The notes under the pieces were generated by a model, which saw only the letters and a list, made by a program, of their open reading frames with translations, ran no database searches and had not been told where the DNA came from. Positions 23,641 to 36,145 of a DNA stretch of 64,000 nucleotides are shown piece by piece. Numbering within the stretch: position 1 is the first letter of the stretch; the number at the start of each line of letters is the position of its first letter. A program made the position numbers and the translations under genes. This DNA comes from Silurus meridionalis (taxonomy: Eukaryota; Chordata; Actinopteri; Siluriformes; Siluridae), in assembly GCF_014805685.1 (NCBI RefSeq), contig NC_060892.1, positions 21,594,400 to 21,658,399 of the forward strand, given 5' to 3'.

Positions 23641-25245
23641 TTAGGGTTGCATAAGCCAGTGCACTTTTAGTGCCAGTCCTAAGTCCGGATTATAGGGAGG
23701 GTTGCGTTAGGAAGGGCATCCAGCATAAAACGTGCCAAATTAAATATGCAGATCAGAAATCAGAAATTCACACCAGATAGGTCGAAGCCTGGGTTACCAA
23801 AGACTGTCACAGGTATTGTTAGCCAACAGGGTACCGATAAAAATTGGGCTACTTTTGGCTGAAGAAGGAGAAGGAGAGGAGGAAGACGTCTACAGAGACA
23901 GCAGGAAATGAAGAAGTATAGGCAAGTGGAGGTTAGAGTGGGTACTTTAAATGTTGATACTATGACTGGTAAAGAAAGAGAGGTAGCTGATATGATCTAG
24001 CATATATAGGAAGATATGTTGTGTGTTCAGGAGACCAAGGGGAAATAGAATAAGGCCAGAAACATTGGCTGGGGGTTTAAACTGTTTACCATGGTGTGGG
24101 TGGAAAGAGAAATGGTGTACGTGAACGTGAAAGTAAAGCTGGAAGTTGAAGGGGTGATGATAAATGTCACCAGCTTCACAAGTGGGTTGTGAGATGGAGG
24201 AGAAGGAAAAATTATGGAGTGAGTTAGATGAAGTGGTGAGAGTGTTCCTAGGAAAGAACGATTGGTGATTGGGGTAGACTTCAATGGCCATGTAGGTGAA
24301 GGAACAGAGATTATGAGGAGGTGATGGGTAGGTATGGCCTTAAGGAGAGGAATGTGGAAGGGCAGATGGTGGTTAAAGGATGGAAATGGCAGTGGTGAAT
24401 ACGTATTTTATGAAGAAGGACGAGCATAGGGTGACGTATAAGAGTGGAGGAAGGTGCACACAGGTGGACTATGTTCTATGTAGGAGATGCAACCTGAAGG
24501 AGATTGGAGACTGCGGAGACTGGCAAGGGACAGTGTAGCTAGACAACATTGGATGGTGGTCAGTAGGATGGCTTTGGAGGTAAGGAATAAGGGGAGGAGA
24601 GTGAGGGCTGAAAGATGAATAAGATAGGGGAAACTGAAAGAGGAAGACTGTAGTGTTCTTCAGGGGAAGAGGGCCTCGGTGGTGGTAAAGAGGTGCTGGA
24701 TGATTGGACAACTACAGCAGTAGTGATAAGGGAGACAGCTAGAAAGGTACTTGGTGTGACTTCTGAATATAGAAAGGTAGACAAAGAGACATGGTGGTGG
24801 AATGAGGAAGTGCAAGAAAGCATTAGGAGAAAGAGGTTGGCAAAACATGATTGGGATCGACAGATTGATGAGAAAAGTAGGCAGGAGTACAAGGTGATGA
24901 GGCAGCAGGTAAAGAGGGATGTGGAGAAAGCCAAGGAAAAGGCATATGAGGAGCTGTATGTAAAGTTGGACACTAAAAAGGGAGAAAATTATTTATACAG
25001 ATTGCCAGGCAGAGGGACCGAGCTGGGAAGGATGTGCTGCAAGTTAGAGTAATAAAGGATGGAGATGGAAATGTGTTGACTAGTGAGGAGAGTGTGTTGA
25101 GAAGATGGAGGGAGTATTTTGAGCAGCTGATGAATGATGAATGAGGAAAATAAGAGAGAGAGAAGGTTGGATGATGTGGAGGTGGTGAAGCAGGAAGTGG
25201 ATAGGATCAGTAAGATCAGGAAGTTAGAGCAGCGATTAAGAGGAT
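23641..25245 (+). pseudogene. RTE-clade LINE, 5'-complete and 3'-truncated
   Basis: It begins with a family leader (AGGGTTGCATAAGCCAG.GC, AGGAAGGGCATCCAGC) and a Lys/Arg-rich stretch near 23860-23930. The endonuclease start follows (GTLNVDTMTGKEREVADM), then QVDYVLCRRCNLKEIGDC near 24461-24515 (D...Y.L box of the EEP nuclease). A linker follows: TARKVLGVTSEYRK, KETWWWNEEVQ, and EDVEVVKQEVDRIS-like words to 25240. The RT palm (FADD) is absent. Many frameshifts and stops. Minus-strand ORFs over this region are shadows. Confidence 0.8.
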
Positions 25246-27227
25246 CCAAAGTTTTTGTACTGCTTAGTAAGTTAATGGATCTTTATGCTGTTGATGTGGA
25301 AGCATCCACAGCTGCATAGAGTGGTTGAAATGTTATTTTAGGTATTTGTCTTAAATGTGGCATATGTAGTTTGATACTAGCCTGGTATTTCTATTTATAA
25401 ATCCAAATAATAAAAAAATGTGTTTTTATGGACAAGAAGTTGGCTATTGCTCGCCCTGTGTTTTTTTTTTTTTGCAACTTAGGTCCCACTTTCCCAATTG
25501 CAAATTTCAACCTAACAGCTCTGCTGCATTTTATTAAAACTACCGCTTACAGTATGTGAAAAAACGGGCATCCAGGCATACTTGGAGATAAACATACTGT
25601 ATACTTGCCTATACTTTCATATATATAGGCTCACAGATGCATACAGCTGCAGTACTGACATTAAAGCATTAATCCTTCCTGGCACTTTTGTCGAGCTTGA
25701 GATTAGGGACGATAGCATTATGGTGATCCATAGAGGTGCAGCTAGAGTGAATCTAGGGGTCATCTGATGTCTTAACCTTGCCCTTTATGACCATTATGCA
25801 TGCTCTTTTTGTCAGATCACTCTGTCAAAAATATATTGTTCTGCGTGTTCTGTTCATGATGCAACAATGCAGCAAAGGAACTTATCATCCTATTTTTTAA
25901 GGGCTCGGTAACTATGTTTTACTGCTGCACCATTACCGTGTCAGTTGTATTCAATTAGACACGCACTTAATGCATGCTAGCTGCATCATTTTTGACAATG
26001 GCAAAGCTCAGTAAGCTTAATGTTAAAGATGCAAGGACACACTGACTGTACAAAATTTTTAACAACCATTTCAAATGCAAGTCAAATGTCAACTTTTCAA
26101 GTCATTTTGGACATATGGGTTTTCCTTATCTAAGTCGATAAGAACCTTGTCTTGTAAGACTGAAAATAGCTGTCTGGTAGCATTAGCAGTATGGCTGCTG
26201 TGTGGACAGACTTTACTAGAATTGCATGAGTTTACTGTTTGTACTTGGCAAAGATATTATCCCCAAGAAAAAGTCCACTAGCAGCACAGGAAACCACCTG
26301 CCAGTGTAAAACATAAACAAGTACACATAATATGTTCTTTTTACTTTGTATTGCACTTTTAAAACAATGACCATTGACCTTTGTTCCTGACGTGTTTTTG
26401 CACCTGAAGTAGGAATGAGCACACTAATTACCATAGAGGCCATGCTCCTTACTTAATTAGAGGTCTTCCAGTTCAAACGCTTTGTCCTTTGCTTAGTAAT
26501 GCCCAATCATCAACCACTATAATGAGAATAAGAGAAAGCTGAAGGATGCAAAAACTAAAAATGAATGGAGCAAATGAACACTTTGAATACAATTATTTTA
26601 TGGTAACAGAGTATTTACAAAGGACATGACCTTTCTCAATAATTCATGAGCCAAACAAAAGCACCTTAACAGGACAAATTAATTAATGTGTGTTTCGCAT
26701 GTTACAACACGTTGTAAGTAAAGCACGCAGGGTTATTCTGGGTCATGGTCTGGAGACAGTCGAGAAATGAAGAGGAGACAAACACAAGAGATGGAAACTG
26801 GTGTTTACACTCACTGGTATTTTAATTAGACAAAGCAGACAGGTTCGCTTCAGAGTATTACAGCTAGAGAGACCAAACCAGGGTTCAGAAAAAAAAAATG
26901 TTTAAAAGTTCATACTGTTGTTCCAAAAGAGATGTAGGATTTGCAAATGTATCGCTTGACTTGTAATGATTTCATTTGCATTCCATGACATGGATCTTTA
27001 TAACTATTCTAATTAGAAACTGCTATATGCCGTAGCTACTAGAAGTATATATAATGTGAATTAGTAGTATAGTGTAAAAGGATAGGTAAAGGATGGATAT
27101 ATCTGACTGTTTTGACCATATGCAAGCATTTGAGTGGAGAAACATGTCAAACAAAAAAAAAAAACAGTTCAATAAATAAACAGTCAGGGTTATGAGTTCA
27201 ACAGTTCTGACAAAGTGAACACATGAC

Positions 27228-27260
<33 letters not shown>

Positions 27261-27346
27261 TCAGTCATGTAGATGCACATCTCTAATATATTCAGTACCA
27301 GTCAAAATCTCTCCTTCATTCTTAGGGTTTTTTTTATATATATACA
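25246..27346. other. No gene recognised
   Basis: About 2.1 kb of AT-rich sequence with short ORFs only. (TA)n of 8-9 units near 27242-27258. Confidence 0.5.
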
Positions 27347-27596
27347 GTGGAACCCGGTTATGTCGATGTCCAAGGGGGTCGCCAAAAAGCATCGAGGTAA
27401 CCGATGATCGAGATAAACGAAAATCAATATGGCGGCAGTATATTAACGTGCTTGAAATATCTTTATGTACATGATGTGCGTTAATAAATGAGAATGTGCA
27501 TGCACGTGTTTTTGAAGTTTTTTTTTACACAACAGCGTTGCCGCGATTTGTTTGATGAAGGCATGCTATAAAAATACATACAGTACATGTTTATCT
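27347..27596 (+). mobile_element. pogo/Tigger-like terminal fragment
   Basis: TACAGTGGAACCCGGTTATG, then TCGATGTCC and TCGAGGTAACCGATGATCGA, are the terminal signature of Tigger/pogo-type Tc1/mariner elements. No partner terminus or transposase was identified. Confidence 0.5.
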
Positions 27597-27815
27597 GTCA
27601 GGAATCCACCTGCCACGCCCCCTTCGGCCGCTTTCAGCGTGTCAGGTCTCTCGGCCGCTTTCTCTGAAGCTCCGCTTCATCGCGAACATATGGTGCTCGT
27701 TTAGCATCATCACCAGCTCCTATTTAAACTTCCCCACTCTCACCGTCTGTTATTGTTGGTATATGTTACCTAATCAGTTTGTCTGTGTTTGTTAGTTTGT
27801 CTGTACCCAAATCCT
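27597..27815 (+). mobile_element. Candidate LTR fragment
   Basis: It starts TGTCAGGAATCCACCTGCC, is GC-rich for 100 bp, and has CTATTTAAACTTCCCC, a TATA-like core, at about 27719-27734. It resembles the start of the candidate LTR at 13029-13444. The right end is not clear. Confidence 0.4.
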
Positions 27816-29586
27816 ATGTATGGAAATTATTCAATGGCAATGATAATTAGCAACCAATTTCCTGCATCAGTAGACCACTACAGAGCGCAAAGAGTGAAAA
27901 GAGAAAAACTCATCGTTATGAGCTTAGTGCCATGAGCACAAACACAATTCCAGCCTCTTCAGATCACTGCTTCTGTAATTCCAGTTCTACACTTGCAATA
28001 GTGTACATTCAATGTCTCAAGAGCTCTCAATGATGAATGACAATGAAATTGATCCGATACAGTGGTTTGAAGAAGTATTTAGCTTTAATTTAATTAATCA
28101 GATTTGAACATGAAAAACTGACAATTGCAGCTTCGATGTGTGTTTAACCCTGAAGCTTATAGACTTTCCAGATGAAACATGTCGTTTAACAAGTTTTTGA
28201 CACAAATTCAGTTTTGATTGGCCTTTACATGTGAATTATTTAAAAGGCCCATGCTAGAACCACTGGTTTTCTAAACACTAAACGTAATTAAGAAGCTAAT
28301 AATAATAATAATAAGAAGAAGAAGAATTATAGTAATAATAATAGATTTTTATCATTTAGGAATAGGGTGTAAAATGATATTAAAAAGTTCTACTAAAACA
28401 TCTCAGTATGTCCTTTAACACATCCCAAGCACTACATAGACTCAGCCTTTCCTCAAAATTATTCTAATAACAAGCTAGAAAGTGGAAATGTATTTAACAG
28501 TCACTTTGATGGAGTTACAGAGTAAAGTGGCTAAGTAGCAGACAAACTTGAGCTTGGTAGGAGGTTGATAAAGTATAAGAAAATCCGATAGTGACCCAAT
28601 AAAGATATGAACTCAAGATTCAATGTACTATGTGTAACACAAACAAAACCTTGCTTAGCATTGCTCTTACAGTGGAATATAGTGATGGCAGCCTTAGAAT
28701 AGTTGTAAAGAAACAATAACAGAATGAAAGCTGGTCCTGCAGAATAAGGTGATTCTACCAAGAACTTGTCTGAAGGGTTCAGAACAAGCAGAACTTTCAG
28801 TTTATAAAAGATCAACTGATTAAAACTGCTTTTTAACTTTAGTCATATTGGTTAATAATTTAAAAAGTACTGAATGGATCTGTGTGCAAGTTATTTGCAA
28901 TCCAGGATATTCTGGTGTTTTTTAAGGTTGTATAATGCTAGAAAATGTTTTAAACACACTGAAGAAAGGCTACCAGTCATAAACTTGATCACACACACAA
29001 AACTACAAAGGTAAGAAATATGCCATAAAAATAACAATAATCAATAACCACAATACATACAGGATCATATTGAAATTATACACAAAATATATCACAATTA
29101 CTTTTTAATTCCTTTTTTAATACTAAAATAAAACTTTCTACTAAATATTTGTGAACTAATAACATGTCTGGGTAATAGACATTTTTATGTCTTCACAGGA
29201 CCTGTAAATTTTTACTCTGCATGTTGTGCTTTGCTGAATCTGAAGCTTACTTCCATCTCTATTCATCTTGCGCTGCTCTCCAGTGTTCATTATTCAACAC
29301 AGGAAACTTTGCTGCTTCCGCGTAGATGAAGGAAGGAACAAAAAAAAAAGCGCAAACTGCAGCGTCATGATCGATTTTTCCTCTGATAAAGGGCAGAGGG
29401 AAAGGCTAAATCACAGACAGGGCTTCAAAGAGCACCACTCCTCAGCGCATTGAAAGCACTATAGTGTTGTATGTGTACGTGTGTGTGCATGTGTGTGTGT
29501 GTGCAGTTAAAACTTTTTTGAACAACTTCATGTGTTTTGGTAGAAAAAAGTGTGTTTCTCAAGTGTTTTAATTGTATGAGTGACAA

Positions 29587-29589
<3 letters not shown>
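27816..29589. other. No gene recognised
   Basis: AT-rich DNA with AAT/AAG triplet runs at 28297-28342. No supported ORF. Confidence 0.5.
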
Positions 29590-29649
<60 letters not shown>

Positions 29650-29668
29650 CACACACGCACACACACGT
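29590..29668. repeat. (CA)n microsatellite
   Basis: About 27 CA units, then interrupted CA/CG units. Confidence 0.95.
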
Positions 29669-29749
29669 ACACATTAAACAGAATTCCACACACAAAATCT
29701 GCAGCTCAGAGGCATGCGAATAAAAAATTATGTGTGTATGTTGATAAAA

Positions 29750-29884
29750 AGAATTCACCTGGCATGTGCACTGCAAAGCTAATTTACATTTACAAATGGT
29801 ATGATTTGAAGCTAATCAGGTTTAGTTAGTCTTTTACAAATATTTACACACACTCCAGAGCATGAACAGGAATGTTTGTTGGTT
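29750..29884 (+). repeat. Dispersed repeat, copy A
   Basis: ACCTGGCATGTGCACTGCAA, then AGCTAATTTACATTT.CAAAT and GAGCATGA.CA.GA, are shared with 46975-47115. The DIRS element begins right at its 3' edge. Confidence 0.7.
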
Positions 29885-30017
29885 CTCTTTCAGGAACTCG
29901 ATCTGCATCGAAATGCTTTGGGAACGCGCCCAGATGGTTACGCTCTGAAATAATGTGTGCAATCAGTCAAAAATTGGATGTTGACATCACGACCAGGAAG
30001 TATAAAACGCATATGGA

Positions 30018-31200
30018 GTGAATCACTTTATGGCTGTTGAACGTTACGCACGGGATATGCACAGCTTGTGTGTTGCTTCCTTGGGAGCGGAGCACGCTAA
30101 GTCGGTTCTCGAGGGAGCCGACTGCTCTCATTGTGCTTGCATGTGCTTGCATTGTGCTTGCATCACTCCGCTCCCACTGGGCACTAGCTCCTCACGGTTC
30201 TGGCCCCACTTTTGCCAAGGCAGAGCTTCGTGCCAGCTCTTGAGGTTCACAGATGGACCTTGCAGAAGGTTTCAAGACGGGTTTGTCCCTATCTTCAACC
30301 TCACCTGCTCAGTCCAGCGCATGCTCGCAGGCTTCTGAAGCACGCCATTTGTTGGATTCTTCCCCATGCAACAAGCACATGCAGCTCCGCCTCTCTTCCT
30401 CTTAAGAGGGGGGGCACCCTCTGCGATACAGAAGTCGAGTGGCTTATGGAGGTTGTAACACGTGCCGTTGCCAAGCTTGATATAACTTGGCCGACTCATG
30501 GGCAGAAAGTGCTTTCATTCAGTAAACTTGATGAACGCTTTCTGACACCGTGTAACAACCTCCGCATCGGGGTCTTCCCTTTTTTCATGGGTTAAGCCTT
30601 TTTCAACCCCCTTAACCCCCAGTTCTACTGTGTATTCCCACATTATGGGGTGGAAAGAACATGATGCTACGGGTTGAAGAGACACCTGACAACTATTTTT
30701 CTCTCAGAATCGCCTCCTCCCTTAAGACGCTGACATTGCCCACAAAGCCCCTACGCAATAGCTTGTGGGTAAAACCTATGCTTCAGCAGGTGAAGGCACT
30801 GTGTCCCTGCACACCATGCCGGGGTTGCAGGCATATCAGGCTGACCTGCTGCATAAGTTGGATGTGGGAGGGGCCCCTGGCAGGCATTTTGATGAGCTTC
30901 GCTGTACGGCAGATATGGCTCTCAGAGCCCCTAAAGAGACCGCTAGGACCATTGCCCAGTCTATGGCTGCCCTGGTGTCCACAGAAAGGCACCTGTGGCT
31001 CACTCTGTCAGAGATGTCGGATAGAGACAGTGCTGTACTGCTGGATGCCTCTTCGGCAACTCCGTAAGCTCTGCGAAAATAGAAGAATAAGAAACAGGAG
31101 AATAAGAAACAGGCAGCAGCATTTCAGCAGTACCTCCTATGCTGCTCAGCTGGCACAGCCCAAACCGCAACCCTTCACCTCCCACTGGCAGGTGCAGCCT
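30018..31200 (+). pseudogene. DIRS gag-like relic
   Basis: In shifting frames: SLCVASLGAEHAKSVLEGAD with a C..C motif, KLDERFLTPCNNL, then SDRDSAVLLDASS near 31015-31060 and a Lys/Arg/Gln-rich end (about 31075-31130). The D.LLDA word followed by a basic Gln-rich stretch is typical of DIRS gag C-termini. At least three frame changes make it non-functional. Confidence 0.6.
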
Positions 31201-31469
31201 TGAGGGATCCTGTGCGGCACTCGCCGTTGAAGCTTTGTGAGGTGACAGATCTGAGGACTGTCATCTTCAACAGGAAAGCTTTGACGAAAAGGTCCTGACA
31301 TGGGGCTTTCTGGGGATATGGCTGTGAAGGGGCGCGCTGCACTGCTCTATCCGGTGCCCACCCTGTCCCAGCCTCCTCAGGGACCTGGTCCGTTAACCCT
31401 GCCAACCTCGGTGCTTCAGGGAACGGCCATCTCCAGTGAGCTTTCTCCTTGGTTTCCACCCGGCATCAT

Positions 31470-32900
31470 TGTGGTCCAGGAGATCTCACCACCCCTAAAA
31501 CCGTCTCAGGGTGCTGCCCCGGCTCTAGGCACACCGGAGATCAGTCTCGAAAGACTCATACCCCTGAGGCACTTTCTGACAGCTTGGTAAGCTCTTCCAG
31601 ATGTGTCTAAGTGGGTCCTGCACACTGTAGAGTGAGGCTACTCGATTCAGTTTGGGTCTCCTCCGCCCCATTTTAACGGCGTTCTTCCAACCCTGGTGGG
31701 AAGCCAGCAGGCTCTGGTCATGGAACAGGAAGTAAACACTCTCCTGAGGAAGGAAGCCATCGAGGTGGTCTCTCCATCAGAACAAGAGTCTTACAGCCAG
31801 TACTTCATAGTTCCCAAAAAGGACGGAGGGTTGTGTCCCATCTTAGCTCTACGTCAGCTGAACCACTTTCTCAAGAGATTTAGGTTCAAGATGCTGACCC
31901 TCAAGCAGGTCGTGCTTCAAATCAGATCCGAAGACTGGTTTGTCACGGTAGATCTAAAGGATGCGTACTTTCATGTATCCATCCTATCTTCTCACAGGAA
32001 GGTCCTGAGGTTCGCTTTCGGAGGCCAAAGCTTACATATACCGGGTCCTTCTGTTTGGCCTTGCCCTTTCACCCCGTACCTTCACAAAATGTGTGGATGC
32101 GGCTCTGGTTCCCCTGAGGTCTCAGGGCATCTGCATCCTCAACTACATAGACGATTGGTTGATCCTAGCTCAATCAGAGCAGTTGGCGGTCGGGCATAAA
32201 TGCCAGAAAGAGTGTGCTTTCTCCTTTACAGAGACCCACCTATCTCGGTTTCATATGGGATTCGACTAATTTGCGCACGAAGCTTTCCCCTGTCCGCATT
32301 GTGGCCATCATTACGACCATCAAGAAGGTCAGAGAAGGGCAGTCTCTCACTTTCAAGCAGTTCCAAAAACTGCTAGAGCTTATGGCAGCTGCGTACAGTG
32401 TAAATCCACATGGCCTACTGTACAGGAGACCCCTTTAGTGGTGGCTCAGGAACCGTGGGTTCTCACGGAGGGGCAACCCCCTCCACACCATCAAGGTCAC
32501 GCTGCGATGCCTATGTGCCTTAGATGTTTGGAGCATCTCTAGGTCCCGTGCTGGGAGTCCCAAGTCTTCGCTTAACGCTAACAACAGATGCGTTCCTCAC
32601 AGGGTGGGGAGTGATCATGAGTGGTCGCTCCAACCAAGGTATGTGGGAAGGGCCCCATCTACGCTGACACATCAACTGCCTAGAGATGCTGGCCATGCTT
32701 CTAGCTTCTAGAATCTGTTCACGTCTCTAGAGACATTGCACTGTCCCCTCTGGTTCTCCCTTACTCCTCCAGCACTGCTGGGGCTGGACGCCATGGCTCA
32801 GGCATAGCCAAGGCTGCGTCTGTACGCCTTTCCCCCATCATGCTGCTTCCAGGAGTTCTGGAGAGAGTTCACCGGGACGGAGTCTGCCTTCTCCTGGTAG
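31470..32900 (+). pseudogene. DIRS reverse transcriptase and RNase-H relic
   Basis: Linker LGTPEISLERLIPL, then RT: ALVMEQEVNTLLRKEAIEVV, YFIVPKKDGGL.PIL, TVDLKDAYFHVSIL, then, after a frameshift near 32030, NYIDDWLILAQSE with the YIDD catalytic box at 32144-32155. It continues with TYLGFIWDSTNLRTKLSP and FKQFQKLLELMAAA. RNase-H words (TDAFLTGWGVIMSG; INCLEML) lie at 32578-32690. It ends in A.LGLDAMAQ and LLPGVLERVHRDGVCLLLVA before the terminal repeat. Several stops and frameshifts. Confidence 0.78.
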
Positions 32901-33339
32901 CTCTCTAGGTTACGTATGTAACCCTGGTTCCCTGAGGGAATGAGACGCTGCGTCTCTATGCCACACCTCCGGCGTCCCTGCAACGCTTCCTTCTCCTTTA
33001 CAAGAAGCTGGCACTGCTTCACTCCATATGAATTTCATACTTCCTGGTCATGACGTCACCCCGCCGGTGATGGCCAGCATACAATTTTTGTCTGATTACA
33101 CACATTATTTTAGTTAGCGAACATTTAGGCACATTCCCAACGCAGCGTCTTGTTTCCTCAGGAAACTAGGGTTACATATGTAACCTAGAGACATTGTTTC
33201 ATTTATTTGTTACTTAGTTTTTTTTATTATAAAATTTACATGAATGCCAAATTCATGTAAAAATTCAGTGTTTATAAATAATTTATGAAAAATCAATCCC
33301 TAAGCAGCTTGATAAGTAATATCCTTTGAGAGCAACCAG

Positions 33340-33547
33340 ACTTAAACCTAACACAAAATCCATATCTAAGTAACACAGCAGGCCACTCAAGGCCATTTAA
33401 GATCTTCCACTCCAACCCATGTATACCATATCTTTATTCAGCTGGCTTTTTGCACAGAAGCATTGCTGTGTTAGAACTCTTAGTTAATCCAATAAAATTG
33501 TGTGCCTCTAACGTTGTGGTAACATTTTGGGAAAGAACTACATATGG
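33340..33547. mobile_element. Tc1-type element, left part of an interrupted copy
   Basis: GCAGGCCACTCAAG, then TCTTCCACTCCAACCC and GTGGTAACATTTTGGGAAAG are the right half of a common fish Tc1-type family that is also at 41145-41535 and 59855-61043. It breaks at CATATGG (33541-33547) and resumes at 37264 after an identical CATATGG. Confidence 0.6.
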
Positions 33548-34261
33548 CGAGAGGTGGGAAGTAATGAAGTATGAATACTTCGTCACTGTACTTAATTACA
33601 ACTTTTTACTTTTATTCATTACATTTTTACACAAATATCTGTACTTTCTGCTTTTTACATTTTGAAAACAGACTCGTTTCTTTAATTTTAATTTATTAAT
33701 TTGGTGAAAATGTCCAAATTTTTACTTTTCACCTCGCACCGATTTTATTAAAAAAATGTTATTTTTATTTCTTGTCAATGCACAGCTTTTTCAATTCACT
33801 GGTGTATCATTTCCTGGCTCTTACACATCACAGACTTAGGTAGTTTACGAAGCTAACAATGAGCAGTGCTGAAGGCATAAAACAGTTCACATCAAAAACA
33901 AATATTCTCTGATTATGTAATTGGTATGAAAGTCAGAAGAGGTACAGTTGCTCCAGTATCACCTCATTTACTGTCCGTGTGGAAACATAGCAAAGGTTCT
34001 GTTTGGTGTCCTGATCATTTACGTAATTTAAACCACCATAATCTTTTTTATTTTCATGCTCTATGTTGAGTAGGGTTTCACTAATAATAAACATACATTT
34101 GCATAAAGCATCCATATGTCTCCATGTTTATGTTGCATAAAGTATTAAAACATTTGTTATTAATAAATGGTACATTTAGAACAAATAGAAATGTGCGATT
34201 AATTTGTGATTAAATATTTTAATCGATTGACAATATCTTCTTCTTCTTTCGGCTGCTCCCA

Positions 34262-36145
34262 TTAGGGGTCGCCACAGCGGATCATCCGTCTCCATACCAC
34301 CCTGTCCTCTACATCTGCCTCTTTCACACCAACTACCTGCATGTCTTCCCTCACCACATCCATGAACCTCCTCCTTGGCCTTCCTCTTTTCCTCCTACCT
34401 GGTGGCTCCATCTTCAGCATTCTTCTACCAATATAATTCATGTCCCTTCTCTGCACATGTCCAAACCATCTCAATCTCGCCTCCCTCACCTTGTCACCAA
34501 AACATGCTACATGTGCTGTCCCTCTAATAAACTCATTTCTAATCTTGTCCATCCTCGTCACTCCCAACGAAAACCTTAACATCTTCAGCTCTGCTACCTC
34601 CAGCTCCACCTCCTGTCTTTTACTCAATGCCACTGTCTCTAATCCATACAACATCGCAGGTCTCACCACAGTCCTATAAACTTTACCTTTCATTCTTGCA
34701 GATACCCTACTATCACAAAGCACTCCTGTCACTCTCCTCCACCCACTCCACCCTGCCTGCACTCTTTTCTTTACTTCTCTAACACACTCTCCATTACTTT
34801 GCACTGTTGACCCCAGGTACCTGAACTCCTCCACCTTCTCCACCTCTTCTCCCTGCAACTGCATCACTCCACTGCCCTCCCTCTCATTCACACACATGTA
34901 CTCTGTCTTACTCCTACTGTGTTCATTCCCCTTCTCTCCAGCGCATATCTCCACCTCTCCAGGCTCTTCTCAACCTGCTCACTACTCTCACCACAAATCA
35001 CAATATCATCTGCAAACATCATGGTCCAGGGAGACTCCTGTCCGACCTCGTCCGTCAACCTGTCCATCACCACTGCAAACAGGAAAGGGCTCAGGGCCGA
35101 TCCTTGATGCAGTCCAACCTTCACCCTGAACCAGTCTGTCGTACCTACTGCACACTTCACTGCCGTCACACTGTCCTCATACATGTCCTGCACCACCCTC
35201 ACATACTTCTCTGACACACCTGACTTCCTCATACAATACCACAACTCCTCTCTTGGCACTCTGTCGTACGCTTTCTCTAAATCCACAAATACACAATGCA
35301 ATTCCTTCTGTCCTTCTCTATACTTCTCCATCAACATCCTCAAAGCAAATAAGGCATCTGTGGTGCTCTTCCTCGGCATGAAACCATACTGTTGCTCACA
35401 GATGGTCACCTCTTCTCTCAGCCTGGCTTCCACTACTCTTTCCCATAACTTCATGGTGTGACTGATCAACTTAATACCCCTGTAGTTACTGCAGGTCTGC
35501 ACATCTCCTTATGCTTAAAGATCGGTACCAGCACACTCCTTCTCCATTCCTCAGGCATCCTCTCCCTTCCAGAATCCTGTTAAACAATCTGGTTAAAAAC
35601 TCCACTGCCATCTCCCCTAAACATCTCCACGCTTCTACCGGTATGTCATCTGGTCCAACCGACTTTCCATTCTTCATCCTCTTAATCGCTGCTCTCACTT
35701 CCTCCTTACTAATCCTATCTACATCCTGCTTCACCAACTCCACATCCTCCAACCTTCTCTCTGATTCTCCTTATTCATCAGCAGCTCAAAATACTCCCTC
35801 CACCTTCTCAACACACTCTCCTCACTAGTCAACACATTTCCTCTCCATCCTTTATTGCTCTAACTTGCAGTACATCCTTCCCAGCTCGGTCCTCTGCCTG
35901 GCCAATCGGTATAAATCCTTTTCTCCTTCCTTAGTGTCCAACCTCTTATACAGCTCCTCATATGCCTTTTCCTTGGCTTTCGCCACATCCCTTTTACCTG
36001 CTGCCGCATCTCCTTGTACTCCTGCCTACTTTTCTCATCACTCTGTCGATCCCACTTCTGTTTTGCCAACCTCTTTCCCTAATGCTCTCCTGCACTTCCT
36101 CATTCCACCACCACGTCTCCTTGTCTTGCTTTCTATTTCCAGATG
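34262..36145 (-). pseudogene. RTE linker, reverse transcriptase and C-terminus
   Basis: In order on the minus strand: KETWWWNEEVQESI (about 36120), EEVRAAIKRMKNGKSVGPDD with PVEAWRCLGE (35752-35486), then RT palm IKLISHTMKLWERVVEARL, VFVDLEKAYDRVPRE, GLHQGSALSPFLFAVV and MMFADDIVICGES with FADD at 35016-35005. Then FRYLGSTVQSNGE, AGWSGWRRVTGV, MLYGLE, LRWFGHVQRRD and RRKRGRPRRRFMD to the 3' end. Frames change near 36070, 35760, 35500 and 34900, so it is disabled, but most codons are intact. Confidence 0.85.

Larger units (their letters stand above)
29884..33190 (+). mobile_element. DIRS-type retrotransposon lacking the recombinase region
   Basis: Inverted terminal repeats are readable: left 29884-30030 (TTCTCTTTCAGGAACTCG; AATAATGTGTGCAATCAGTC) and right 33017-33190, which answers in complement (TTCACTCCATATG, ATACTTCCTGGTCATGACGT). 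Between them, in order, are gag, RT and RNase-H. GGTTACGTATGTAACC (32911-32926) and GGTTACATATGTAACC (33171-33186) are near-identical palindromes bounding the right repeat, as the circular-junction model for DIRS elements expects. A tyrosine recombinase ORF should follow RNase-H, but none lies before the right repeat. Confidence 0.75.

Noticed and set aside
23947..25249. Minus-strand ORFs up to 137 residues over 23.9-25.2 kb
   Set aside because: They are antisense shadows of the Lys/Glu-rich RTE coding strand; Ser/Pro/His-rich composition and no motif.
29425..29776. ORFs encoding VCVCVC or HTHTHT runs here and at 18954, 48115 and 50855
   Set aside because: Translations of CA or TA microsatellites.
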